Source: Ruminococcus sp. CAG:563
GTDB taxonomy: Bacteria; Bacillota; Clostridia; Oscillospirales; Acutalibacteraceae
Direction of reading: 5' to 3'
Assembly: GCA_000434915.1 (NCBI GenBank)
Contig: FR882050.1
Location: 19,380-32,681, forward strand
Length of the DNA stretch: 13,302 bases
In this document: in pieces, positions 7,006 to 13,302 of the stretch
Position numbering within the stretch: the first letter of the stretch is position 1
Layout: every line of letters begins with the position of its first letter
The notes under the pieces: model-generated
Told to the model about the DNA's origin: nothing
Database searches by the model: none
What the model saw: the letters and a program-made list of their open reading frames with translations, nothing else
Position numbers and translations under genes: made by a program

Positions 7006-8374
7006 ATTCCGATCGATCGTCTCGAATCGGTTTGATTATTCTTTTATACAGGACGATAAAGCAGATGATTGAAACGACGGATGCGGCGAAATCGGCGATT
7101 GAATATGACCACCAAACGAGGTTGTCGTTGCCGATTGAAAGACCGTATCTCGCAAGGATATAGGCGATTGGAATGAGTACGACAAGCTGACGGATAAATG
7201 AGCTTATCATTGAGAAAATACTCTTTCCAAAGGACTGGAAAACGCCGCTGAGGGCAATATTTGCGCCTGCAAAAAGGAAACTCACGCTGATTATTTTCAA
7301 CGCCGGAATACCGATTCTGAGCATATCGGGAGTTGCCGAGAAAAATCCCAGCAAAACCTTGGGCAATGCAAAGAAAAGAATTGCGCCGATAATGCTGAAT
7401 ACCTCTGCGTACACGACCGAAAGCTTGATAGTTTTTATCATGCGCTGCTTTTTCATTGCGCCGTAGTTGTAGGCGATTATCGGAATAACACCGTTGTTGA
7501 GGCCGAAAATCGGCATACAAATGAAGCTGTTGAGCTTGAAAAATGCACCAAAGACATTGACGGAAAGCTCCTTGCCGAGTGTATACGCAATGAGGATTTT
7601 GTTCATGAAATATGTCATGACGGAGCCGATGGCAACCATGAGAATCGACGGAACACCGATTTTGTAGATTTCGCCGATGAAGCGTCCGCTCGGCTTAAAT
7701 TTCTTGAAATCAAGGTGAAGATCAGGATTCTTGCGTCGGTTGAAATAAACGGCAAGTATAAAGGCGATAATCTGACCGATAACCGTTGCGATTGCCGCAC
7801 CTTGTACACCCATTTTAAATACGAAAATGAACACCGGATCAAGAATGATATTGATAATTGCACCGACGCCCTGGGTTATCATCGTGTAAAAGGTTCTGCC
7901 CGTTGACTGCAAAAGACGCTCATACATGATCTCAAAGAAAATGCCGAAGCTTGCACCGCAGCAAACCTGAAGATACTTTGTGCCCTCGTCAATAATATAC
8001 TGCACGGAGGTCTGAGAGCTGATGAAAAGTCTTGAGCCAAACACGCCGAAAAGGAAAAAAGCTATCGAACTGAGCAAGGCAAGAAAAACGCCGTTCTCGG
8101 CAATTTTATTCGCACGTTCACCGTTCTTTTCTCCGAGTGCACGGGAGATGAGCGCATTAACGCCGACCGCCGTACCTGTTGCGAAGCCTATCATGAGGTT
8201 TTGTGCAGGGAATGAAAGCGAAACTGCCGTGAGTGATTCCTGGTTGACCATAGCAACGAAAACCGAGTCAACGATGTTGTATAATGCCTGAACGAGCATG
8301 GAAATTATCATTGGCAGCGACATGTTGATAATAAGCTTGTTTACGGGCATAACGCCCATTTTATTTTCTTCCAA
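7004..8374 (-). CDS. MATE-family multidrug/cation efflux transporter
   Basis: A predicted Na+ or H+ coupled exporter of the MATE family, MepA/NorM-like, in the cytoplasmic membrane. The 456 residues contain twelve predicted membrane segments in two MatE halves (about 12-172 and 232-395). Typical blocks are INMSLPMIISMLVQALYNIV and VGVNALISRALGEKN in the first half and GVPSILMVAIGSVMTYFMN at the start of the second. The substrate cannot be told from sequence. Start: the in-frame ATG at 8398 has no ribosome site and lies at the predicted transcription start. AAAGGAGAGG (8380-8389) is well placed before TTG at 8374, so TTG is preferred. The gene is single and convergent with spoIIIA; its stop falls in the spoIIIA terminator. 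Confidence 0.92.
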   Translation of the reverse strand: MEENKMGVMPVNKLIINMSLPMIISMLVQALYNIVDSVFVAMVNQESLTAVSLSFPAQNLMIGFATGTAVGVNALISRALGEKNGERANKIAENGVFLALLSSIAFFLFGVFGSRLFISSQTSVQYIIDEGTKYLQVCCGASFGIFFEIMYERLLQSTGRTFYTMITQGVGAIINIILDPVFIFVFKMGVQGAAIATVIGQIIAFILAVYFNRRKNPDLHLDFKKFKPSGRFIGEIYKIGVPSILMVAIGSVMTYFMNKILIAYTLGKELSVNVFGAFFKLNSFICMPIFGLNNGVIPIIAYNYGAMKKQRMIKTIKLSVVYAEVFSIIGAILFFALPKVLLGFFSATPDMLRIGIPALKIISVSFLFAGANIALSGVFQSFGKSIFSMISSFIRQLVVLIPIAYILARYGLSIGNDNLVWWSYSIADFAASVVSIICFIVLYKRIIKPIRDDRSE

Positions 8375-8379
8375 AACGT

Positions 8380-8389
8380 CCTCTCCTTT
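8380..8389 (-). promoter_or_regulatory. Shine-Dalgarno site that decides the MATE start
   Basis: AAAGGAGAGG on the minus strand lies five bases (measured from GAGG) or eight bases (from AGGAG) before TTG 8374. It lies inside the reading frame if ATG 8398 is used. This makes the eight extra N-terminal residues of the longer frame doubtful. Confidence 0.6.
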
Positions 8390-8401
8390 CGTTTGCATGC
8401 T

Positions 8402-8410
8402 ATTATAACA
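8402..8410 (-). promoter_or_regulatory. Extended -10 promoter of the MATE gene
   Basis: The minus strand reads TATGTTATAAT, a perfect TRTGN-TATAAT extended -10 (core box 8402-8407, TG at 8409-8410). No good -35 is present at 16-18 bases, which extended -10 promoters tolerate. Transcription should begin near 8395, just inside the ATG at 8398. Confidence 0.6.
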
Positions 8411-8497
8411 TATTACGACATAATTTGCTATACAAAGTTCACAAATTGCAACATATATATTTTGTGCAGAATTGCAAGGTATAATGTGGTGAATGTA

Positions 8498-8535
8498 TAA
8501 AAAACAGCCGCAGCGGAATAAAACACTGTGGCTGT
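8498..8535 (-). terminator. Rho-independent terminator of the arg operon
   Basis: Downstream of the argD stop on the minus strand, ACAGCCACAG (8526-8535) pairs with CTGCGGCTGT (8504-8513) with one A-C mismatch around a 12-base loop, followed by TTTTTTATA. It separates the arg operon from the MATE gene, which has its own promoter. Confidence 0.82.
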
Positions 8536-8554
8536 AGATTTATTTAGAAACAAA

Positions 8555-9721
8555 TTATTCTGCGATAACTTCTTTGAGTATCCGAATAGCCTTTTTAAGG
8601 TCATCCCAATCAATGTTGAGAGAGGGGAGAAGTCTAACCTTTGTCTTAGCTGTCAGGACAAGCACGCCCTTTTCGATGCAGGCATTGGCAACTTCCTTTG
8701 CAGGCTTTTCTGTCTCAACGCCGATCATAAGTCCGAGACCGCTGACGGATTTAACGCCCTTTGCACCCTCAAGCTCAGAGAAGATATATGCCGATTTCTC
8801 TTTAACCTCATTGAGAAGCTTATCATCGATTCTCTTGATGATGTTGCATGCACCTGCACAGCTTACAGGGTTGCCTCCGAAGGTTGAACCGTGCGATCCG
8901 TAAGTGAGAACATTCTCAACATTTTCGCCGAGCATTGTTGCACCGATCGGAAGTCCGCCGCCGAGACCCTTTGCCGTTGTAACAATGTCGGGCTGAATTC
9001 CGTAGTGCATATAAGCGTAAAGCTCACCTGTTCTGCCGTTACCCGTCTGAACCTCGTCGATGATGAGAAGCATATCTTTCTCTTTAACAAGCTCTGCAAC
9101 CGACTTGACGAAATTCTCATCAAGCTTGCAAACGCCGCCCTCGCCCTGAACAAGCTCCATCATAACTGCGATGCACTTGTCGGTATCGACGAATTTCTTT
9201 ACGTCGTCAAAATTATTGGCCTCGGCATAAACAAAGCCCTCGGGGAACGGTCCGAAATCCGTATGGAAAACATCCTGACCCGTTGCCTTGAGCGTTGCGA
9301 TCGTTCTGCCATGGAAGCTGTTCTTAAGCGTGATTATTGTCGAGTGGCTCTCGTCTCCGTATTTATCAAAAGCATACTTTCTTGCGACCTTGATTGCACA
9401 CTCATTAGCCTCTGCACCGCTGTTTGAGAAGAAAACCTTTTTCATTCCCGTTCTCTCGCAGAGAAGCTCGGCAAGAGTTGAGCAGGGCTCGGAATAGTAG
9501 AGGTTTGAGGTGTGGGGGAGAACGGAAAGCTGGTGCGTAACAGCCTTCTGCCATTCGTCATCGGCAACACCGAAGATGTTTACGGCAATTCCACTGCCGA
9601 GGTCGATATATTCTTTACCGTTGCTGTCCTTGAGGATTGCACCCTTGCCGCTGACAAGCTCAATGGGGAATCTTGCATAGGTGTTGGCAACGAACTGCTT
9701 ATCATTTGATGTTATGCTCAT
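8555..9721 (-). CDS. argD: Acetylornithine aminotransferase
   Basis: A class III PLP-dependent aminotransferase that converts N-acetylglutamate 5-semialdehyde and glutamate to N-acetylornithine and 2-oxoglutarate. The 388 residues show SNSGAEANE (PLP phosphate contact, about 99-107), NSFHGRT, IIDEVQTGNGRTG with the PLP-nitrogen aspartate at about 222, and TTAKGLGGG with the PLP lysine at about 251. SHGSTFGGNP follows. Start: ATG 9721 has AGAAAGG in front of it, just after the argB stop. The frame can be read back to a TTG at 9757, but that would overlap argB and lacks a ribosome site. It is the last gene of argCJBD. Members of this family can also act on succinyl-diaminopimelate, but the operon points to arginine synthesis. 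Confidence 0.95.
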   Translation of the reverse strand: MSITSNDKQFVANTYARFPIELVSGKGAILKDSNGKEYIDLGSGIAVNIFGVADDEWQKAVTHQLSVLPHTSNLYYSEPCSTLAELLCERTGMKKVFFSNSGAEANECAIKVARKYAFDKYGDESHSTIITLKNSFHGRTIATLKATGQDVFHTDFGPFPEGFVYAEANNFDDVKKFVDTDKCIAVMMELVQGEGGVCKLDENFVKSVAELVKEKDMLLIIDEVQTGNGRTGELYAYMHYGIQPDIVTTAKGLGGGLPIGATMLGENVENVLTYGSHGSTFGGNPVSCAGACNIIKRIDDKLLNEVKEKSAYIFSELEGAKGVKSVSGLGLMIGVETEKPAKEVANACIEKGVLVLTAKTKVRLLPSLNIDWDDLKKAIRILKEVIAE

Positions 9722-9737
9722 TTTTGTCAGACCTTTC

Positions 9738-10601
9738 TTATTTATCACCCTTGACAAACATCGTTCCGATGCCCTCGTCGGTGAGAACTTCTATTATAAT
9801 TGAATGCGGAATTCGTCCGTCGATAACAAAAACTTTTCGAACGCCGAGATTGATGGCGTCAACACAGCATTGCACCTTGGGAATCATGCCACCGGAGATT
9901 ATTCCGTCGTCCATGAGCTTCGGAGCATCCTCAACAAAAATCTTTGAAATAAGAGTTGCAGGGTCATCCTTATCCCTGAGAATTCCTGCAATATCGGTCA
10001 TGGAAATAAGGCTCTCCGCCTTGAGCCTGCCTGCGATTCCCGCAGCAACCGTGTCGGCGTTGATATTGTATGTATTGCCCTCATCGTCAAATCCGACGGT
10101 TGAAACAACAGGAATGTAGCCCATCTCGATAACGTCAAGAATCGGCTGAACGTTTATTTCGGTAATTTCACCGACGTAGCCAAGCTCAGCGGCTTTCGGT
10201 TTCGCCTTGATCATTCCACCGTCCGAGCCGCTCAGGCCGATTGCTTTTCCGCCTCTTGCACAGAGCAGATTGACAAGGCTCTTGTTTATCTTGCCGGCGA
10301 GAACCATCTGAACGACATCCGCCGTTTCTTTGTCCGTAACACGCAGTCCGTTGACAAACTCGCTCTTTTTGCCGATTTTGTTCAGCATGCCCGTAATTTC
10401 GGGACCGCCGCCGTGAACGAGTACGACCTTGATTCCGATCGTCGAAAGCAAAATAATATCGCTCATTACGGATTCCTTCAGCTCTTCGCTGACCATGGCA
10501 TTGCCACCGTATTTCACAACAAGGATTTTTCCGTTATATTTTTGAATATAGGGGAGAGCACGGGTAAGAATCCCGGCTTTCTCTTCCATGGAAATATTCA
10601 T
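9738..10601 (-). CDS. argB: Acetylglutamate kinase
   Basis: An amino acid kinase family enzyme that phosphorylates N-acetylglutamate. The 287 residues contain VVKYGGNAM with the catalytic lysine at 30, the glycine-rich HGGGPEI at 63-69, and NGLRVTD with the substrate-binding arginine at about 87. YNINADTVAAGIAG occurs in the C-terminal half. The N-terminal extension with ALPYIQKYNGK before the first strand resembles the extra helix of arginine-inhibited hexameric kinases, so feedback control by arginine is inferred; this fits an operon with ArgJ, in which the kinase is the usual control point. GAGGTGA overlaps the argJ stop and sits about nine bases before the ATG. The gap to argJ is 11 bases and to argD 16. 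Confidence 0.96.
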   Translation of the reverse strand: MNISMEEKAGILTRALPYIQKYNGKILVVKYGGNAMVSEELKESVMSDIILLSTIGIKVVLVHGGGPEITGMLNKIGKKSEFVNGLRVTDKETADVVQMVLAGKINKSLVNLLCARGGKAIGLSGSDGGMIKAKPKAAELGYVGEITEINVQPILDVIEMGYIPVVSTVGFDDEGNTYNINADTVAAGIAGRLKAESLISMTDIAGILRDKDDPATLISKIFVEDAPKLMDDGIISGGMIPKVQCCVDAINLGVRKVFVIDGRIPHSIIIEVLTDEGIGTMFVKGDK

Positions 10602-10612
10602 CTGTATTCACC

Positions 10613-11830
10613 TCAGGTTCTGTAGTCACCGTTGATTTTTACATATTCATATGTGAGGTCACAACCCCATGCCGTTGCGTCAAAATCGCCGTCGTTGAGG
10701 TCAACAAGAATTTCAATCTCTTTTTCAAGAAGGATTTCCTTTGCCTTTTCCTCAGAGAAGTCAACGCCTGCACCATTGTGGCAAACAGCGATTGTGCCCT
10801 TGACGGATTTGAAGCTGACGTCAATTTTATTGATATCAACATCCGCCCCGCTGTAGCCGATTGCACAAAGCACACGACCCCAGTTGGCGTCTGCACCGAA
10901 CATTGCCGCCTTGGTAAGCGATGAGCAAATAACCGACTTTGCAACCTTCTTTGCGATTTCATCGGTCTTTCCGCCTGTTACCTTACATTCAAGCAGCTTA
11001 GTTGCGCCCTCGCCGTCGCCTGCGATTTTCCTTGAAAGATAAACGCTGACCTTGTGGAGAGCTTCGCAGAATTTATCGTAAGCCTCGCCCTCGCTGTCGA
11101 TGAGCTTGTTGCCTGCCATTCCGTTGGCGAGAACAGCAAATGTATCGTTGGTCGAAGTGTCGCCGTCAACGCTTATCATATTAAATGAAGTCTTAACGTC
11201 CTCGCTGACTGCCTTTTGAAGCATTTCGCTTGTGATTGCAACATCCGAGGTGACGAAAACAAGCATCGTTGCCATGTTCGGGTGAATCATTCCGCTGCCC
11301 TTGGCAATTCCGCCGATTCTGCACTCAACGCCGTCAATGTCGAAGCTGACTGCGACTTCCTTTTTCTTCGTGTCGGTCGTCATTATGCCCTCTGCGGCAA
11401 GACCGCTGTTGTCATAGTCAAGACCTGCAACCAAATCAGCCATTCCGTTTGCAATCGGAGCGAGGTTGAGCGGCATACCGATAACGCCTGTTGAACCGAC
11501 GATAACGTCGTCCTTGTTTATGCCGAGTGCATCCTCGACGAGCTGACCCATGGCTTCCGCCTTTTCAATTCCGTCGGCGTTGCAAGTGTTCGCAATGCCG
11601 CTGTTGCAGATGATAGCCTGGGCATGTCCGTCGGCAAGGTGATTCTGATTGACAAAAATCGGAGCACCCTTGACGAGATTGGTTGTATAAACAGCCGCCG
11701 CAGTTGCCTTTACGTCGCTGACAACGAGCGAAAGGTCACGCTTTGACTTGTTCTTTCTGATTCCGCAGTGGATTCCGTTGGCTCTGAAGCCCTTTGCGGC
11801 ACAGATGCCGCCTTCAATCGTTTTCATCAT
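10613..11830 (-). CDS. argJ: Ornithine acetyltransferase / amino-acid acetyltransferase
   Basis: It transfers the acetyl group from N-acetylornithine to glutamate, which makes the arginine pathway cyclic. Some members also make acetylglutamate from acetyl-CoA (bifunctional), which cannot be settled from sequence alone. The 405 residues carry the oxyanion-hole block GSTGVIG (112-118) and the self-cleavage site HPNMATML, with the threonine nucleophile at 188; cleavage between Ala187 and Thr188 yields the two subunits. The C-terminus YVKINGDYRT is typical. Two adjacent ATG codons are present. GAGGT at the end of argC serves either, and the first is kept. Only one base separates it from argC, so translation is probably coupled. 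Confidence 0.96.
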   Translation of the reverse strand: MMKTIEGGICAAKGFRANGIHCGIRKNKSKRDLSLVVSDVKATAAAVYTTNLVKGAPIFVNQNHLADGHAQAIICNSGIANTCNADGIEKAEAMGQLVEDALGINKDDVIVGSTGVIGMPLNLAPIANGMADLVAGLDYDNSGLAAEGIMTTDTKKKEVAVSFDIDGVECRIGGIAKGSGMIHPNMATMLVFVTSDVAITSEMLQKAVSEDVKTSFNMISVDGDTSTNDTFAVLANGMAGNKLIDSEGEAYDKFCEALHKVSVYLSRKIAGDGEGATKLLECKVTGGKTDEIAKKVAKSVICSSLTKAAMFGADANWGRVLCAIGYSGADVDINKIDVSFKSVKGTIAVCHNGAGVDFSEEKAKEILLEKEIEILVDLNDGDFDATAWGCDLTYEYVKINGDYRT

Positions 11831-11831
11831 T

Positions 11832-12761
11832 TTATACCTCGAGTCCTGTTTTTTCGTCTGTTCCGAGAAGAATATTCATGTTCTGTATAGCTGCTCCGGA
11901 AGCACCCTTACCGAGATTGTCATATCTCGACATCAGGAGGATTCTGTCCTCGTTGCCTTCAACGAAAATTTCCATTGAGTCGTTGAACGAGAGCTTGTTG
12001 GAGCAAATGAAACCGTTCTCGCCGATTCCGTCTTTATATTTCACAATATCCGAATGATATTTGCCTGCATAGATTTTCTTTATGTCTTCAATCGTAACGC
12101 CGTTGAGCTGCTCCTTGAAAAGGGGAACGGTGACGAGCATGCCGCTGTAATAATCGGCAACGATCGGGCAGAAAGCAGGGAAAACGTTGATTCCCGTAAT
12201 CGCTTTCATTTCTTTAAGATGCTTATGATTCTGCGTCAAGCCGTATTGTCTCGGCGATTCAAGTGCAACATCCGGTTCGGCATCCTCATATTCGGCAATC
12301 ATTTTTTTGCCGCCGCCGCTGTAGCCCGTCAGCGAATGGCAGGTAAGAAGCGTGTCGGGAGAAATCGCACCGGCTTCGACAAGGGGATAGACAAGTGAGA
12401 TGAAGCCGCTTGCATGACAGCCGGGAACGGCAATTCGATTGGAATTCTTTATTCTTTCTCTATGTGCCGGAGAAAGCTCGGGAAAACCGTATGCCCAGTC
12501 GGGACAGGTCCTGTGAGCTGTCGAGGTGTCGAGAACTCTGACTTTTTCATTTTCAATCAGTCCGACGGATTCAATCGCCGCCGCATCAGGCAGGCAAAGA
12601 AAAGCGATATCGCAGGTGTTGAGTGCCTCACGTCGGGCTTCAACGTCCTTGCGCTTCTCCTCGGGCAGGAGCATAAGTTCAATGTCTGCACGCTCGGAAA
12701 GTCTTTCGTAAATTCTGAGTCCTGTTGTTCCGGCTTTGCCGTCAATAAAAACCTTTTTCAT
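11832..12761 (-). CDS. argC: N-acetyl-gamma-glutamyl-phosphate reductase, short type-2 form
   Basis: It reduces N-acetylglutamyl phosphate to the semialdehyde with NADPH. At 309 residues it is shorter than the Bacillus or E. coli enzyme (about 335-345), and its opening FIDGKAGTTGLRIYERL, with the nucleotide-binding GKAGTTG at 8-14, matches the type-2 ArgC class. Further matches are CDIAFLCLPDAAA, DTSTAHRT and YGFPEL. The catalytic cysteine is C115 in AVPGCHASG, where the more usual context is NPGCY. GYSGGGKKMI follows. It is the first gene of argCJBD. AGAGG with an eight-base spacer supports the start, and the promoter lies directly upstream. Confidence 0.93.
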   Translation of the reverse strand: MKKVFIDGKAGTTGLRIYERLSERADIELMLLPEEKRKDVEARREALNTCDIAFLCLPDAAAIESVGLIENEKVRVLDTSTAHRTCPDWAYGFPELSPAHRERIKNSNRIAVPGCHASGFISLVYPLVEAGAISPDTLLTCHSLTGYSGGGKKMIAEYEDAEPDVALESPRQYGLTQNHKHLKEMKAITGINVFPAFCPIVADYYSGMLVTVPLFKEQLNGVTIEDIKKIYAGKYHSDIVKYKDGIGENGFICSNKLSFNDSMEIFVEGNEDRILLMSRYDNLGKGASGAAIQNMNILLGTDEKTGLEV

Positions 12762-12788
12762 GCCTTAAACCTCTGAATCTGTTGATAG

Positions 12789-12812
12789 GGTATAATTATA
12801 CATAAATATACA
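12789..12812 (-). promoter_or_regulatory. Candidate ArgR/AhrC operator (ARG-box-like palindromes)
   Basis: GTATAATTATAC (12790-12801) is a perfect 12-base palindrome covering the -10 box. Two overlapping 14-base stretches, 12789-12802 and 12799-12812, each match the ARG-box core TGAATWWWWATTCA at about 11 of 14 positions. Placement over the promoter is right for repression by an arginine repressor. The AT-rich sequence makes such matches easy by chance, and no argR gene is in the window. Confidence 0.38.
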
Positions 12813-12823
12813 AAATATGTCAA
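12795..12823 (-). promoter_or_regulatory. Consensus SigmaA promoter of the arg operon
   Basis: The minus strand carries a perfect TTGACA (12818-12823), a 17-base spacer and a perfect TATAAT (12795-12800). Transcription should start near 12788, giving a leader of roughly 27 bases to the argC ATG at 12761. A promoter this strong would normally need a repressor. Confidence 0.85.
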
Positions 12824-13126
12824 GAAAAATACAAGATTTATTCATTCAATTTAATACAAATATTTATGTGGAAAACCGCAATAAACTGGGAATTATGCCG
12901 TCATGCGGTGCAATTTCGGAGAATGTTCCGTAAAATGAATAAAAAAGTGAATATGCATTTATATTTTTGAACAAATAAACAAATCCGATTGCCGCAAGAT
13001 TAAACAAACGCATTATAATCGAATTTAACCTTTATAATTATAACTCAGACCGTGACAAAAAACAACCGTTATTTGTAAAGAAAATGAAATAGTTTATGCG
13101 AAAGCACACGAACATGGAAAAACGTC
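12824..13126. other. AT-rich intergenic stretch without a supported gene
   Basis: About 300 bases between the arg promoter and the tandem terminators. I see no frame with a ribosome site and no tRNA-like or array-like structure. A TATAAT at 13014-13019 on the plus strand has no -35 at an acceptable distance. The segment is simple spacer as far as sequence alone shows. Confidence 0.5.
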
Positions 13127-13160
13127 AAAAACCTCCCCTCGAATGAATCAAGGGGAGGCT
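13127..13160 (-). terminator. Second (distal) minus-strand terminator
   Basis: CCTCCCCT (13132-13139) and AGGGGAGG (13151-13158) form a perfect eight-base stem with an 11-base loop. On the minus strand it is followed by TTTTTGACGTTTTT, so it acts on transcripts coming from the right edge. The stem closely resembles the spoIIIA terminator. Confidence 0.72.
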
Positions 13161-13179
13161 GAAAGCTTGCGGAAAATGT

Positions 13180-13226
13180 AAAAGCTATAACTCACTTTGA
13201 TATCATGAGTTATAGCTTTTTGTTTT
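13180..13226 (-). terminator. First (proximal) terminator, perfect 15-base inverted repeat
   Basis: The arms 13180-13194 and 13206-13220 are perfect 15-base complements with an 11-base loop. The structure begins directly after the stop codon of the edge gene. T-runs occur on both sides (TTTTTGTTTTATTT on the plus strand, TTTTACATTTT on the minus strand), so it could work in both directions. Confidence 0.78.
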
Positions 13227-13302
13227 ATTTCACCGTATAAGTCAGGGTTGTTGCATATGTCCAACCGTCGGTCGGATTTTTAATATAAATCTTGAAATTA
13301 TT
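13225..13302 (-). CDS. C-terminal end of an unidentified protein (partial)
   Basis: The minus strand reads open from the right edge for 25 codons to a TAA at 13225-13227. The residues include FKIYIKNPTDGW and end in YATTLTYTVK. The alternating hydrophobic and polar pattern suggests beta strands, as in a C-terminal Ig-like or other surface-protein domain, but the family cannot be named. Two terminators immediately downstream support a real gene end. Confidence 0.55.
   Translation of the reverse strand, partial: NNFKIYIKNPTDGWTYATTLTYTVK

Noticed and set aside
8891..9427. 178-codon open frame on the plus strand inside argD
   Set aside because: It is antisense to a gene with every expected catalytic motif; it is a by-product of codon bias.
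9722..9757. argD N-terminal extension starting at TTG 9757
   Set aside because: It would overlap argB by 20 bases and lacks a ribosome site, while ATG 9721 has AGAAAGG upstream and gives a normal length.
12866..12970. 34-codon plus-strand frame in the intergenic stretch
   Set aside because: It starts with ATG but has no Shine-Dalgarno sequence or promoter and shows no recognisable protein pattern.
13014..13226. Possible small RNA from a TATAAT at 13014 to the 13180-13226 hairpin on the plus strand
   Set aside because: The only -35-like TTGCCG is 19 bases away and weak. The hairpin is better explained as the terminator of the minus-strand edge gene.
1..13302. CRISPR array, tRNA/rRNA, insertion sequence, phage genes, defence or toxin-antitoxin module
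   Set aside because: None was seen. There are no spaced direct repeats and no transposase, integrase or RNA-gene patterns, and nearly all the DNA is accounted for by conserved chromosomal genes.

Overview
This window looks like ordinary chromosome from an endospore-forming member of the Clostridia, most likely an Oscillospiraceae/Ruminococcaceae-type Firmicute. The evidence is a complete eight-gene spoIIIA operon, Shine-Dalgarno sequences of the AGGAGG type before most genes, Gram-positive promoter patterns (including a TRTGN extended -10), and a moderately AT-rich composition. The species assignment is inference from gene content only.

Layout. Positions 1-2116 (minus strand) hold a large YfhO-family membrane protein whose C-terminus lies outside the left edge. 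A 160-base divergent spacer follows, with a SigmaA-like promoter for yfhO and a weak SigmaE-like promoter for spoIIIA. Positions 2295-6957 (plus) are spoIIIAA-AB-AC-AD-AE-AF-AG-AH, packed with gaps of 1-18 bases or a 4-base overlap and closed by a hairpin terminator. Converging on it (minus, 7004-8374) is a MATE-family efflux transporter with its own extended -10 promoter. Positions 8555-12761 (minus) are an arginine (ornithine) biosynthesis operon transcribed argC-argJ-argB-argD. It starts from a perfect TTGACA-17-TATAAT promoter overlapped by ARG-box-like palindromes and ends in a terminator at 8498-8535. Beyond it is about 300 bases of AT-rich DNA with no gene, two tandem minus-strand terminators, and the last 25 codons of an unidentified minus-strand protein at the right edge.

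How the genes work together. The spoIIIA products form the mother-cell half of the channel (with SpoIIQ or its equivalent from the forespore) that links the two compartments during engulfment: an ATPase (AA), membrane platform parts (AB-AF) and ring-forming proteins (AG, AH). ArgJ, ArgB, ArgC and ArgD are enough to run the cyclic acetyl pathway from glutamate to ornithine: ArgJ recycles the acetyl group, ArgB phosphorylates, ArgC reduces and ArgD transaminates. The later genes argF, argG and argH are not in the window. YfhO (cell-envelope glycosylation) and the MATE pump are independent units.

I found no novel system. The points most worth a second look are a short type-2 ArgC with an unusual PGCH active-site context, a hairpin sequence shared by two terminators about 6 kb apart (candidate dispersed repeat), the consensus-strength arg promoter with overlapping operator-like palindromes, and several genes whose true start is not the longest-frame start.
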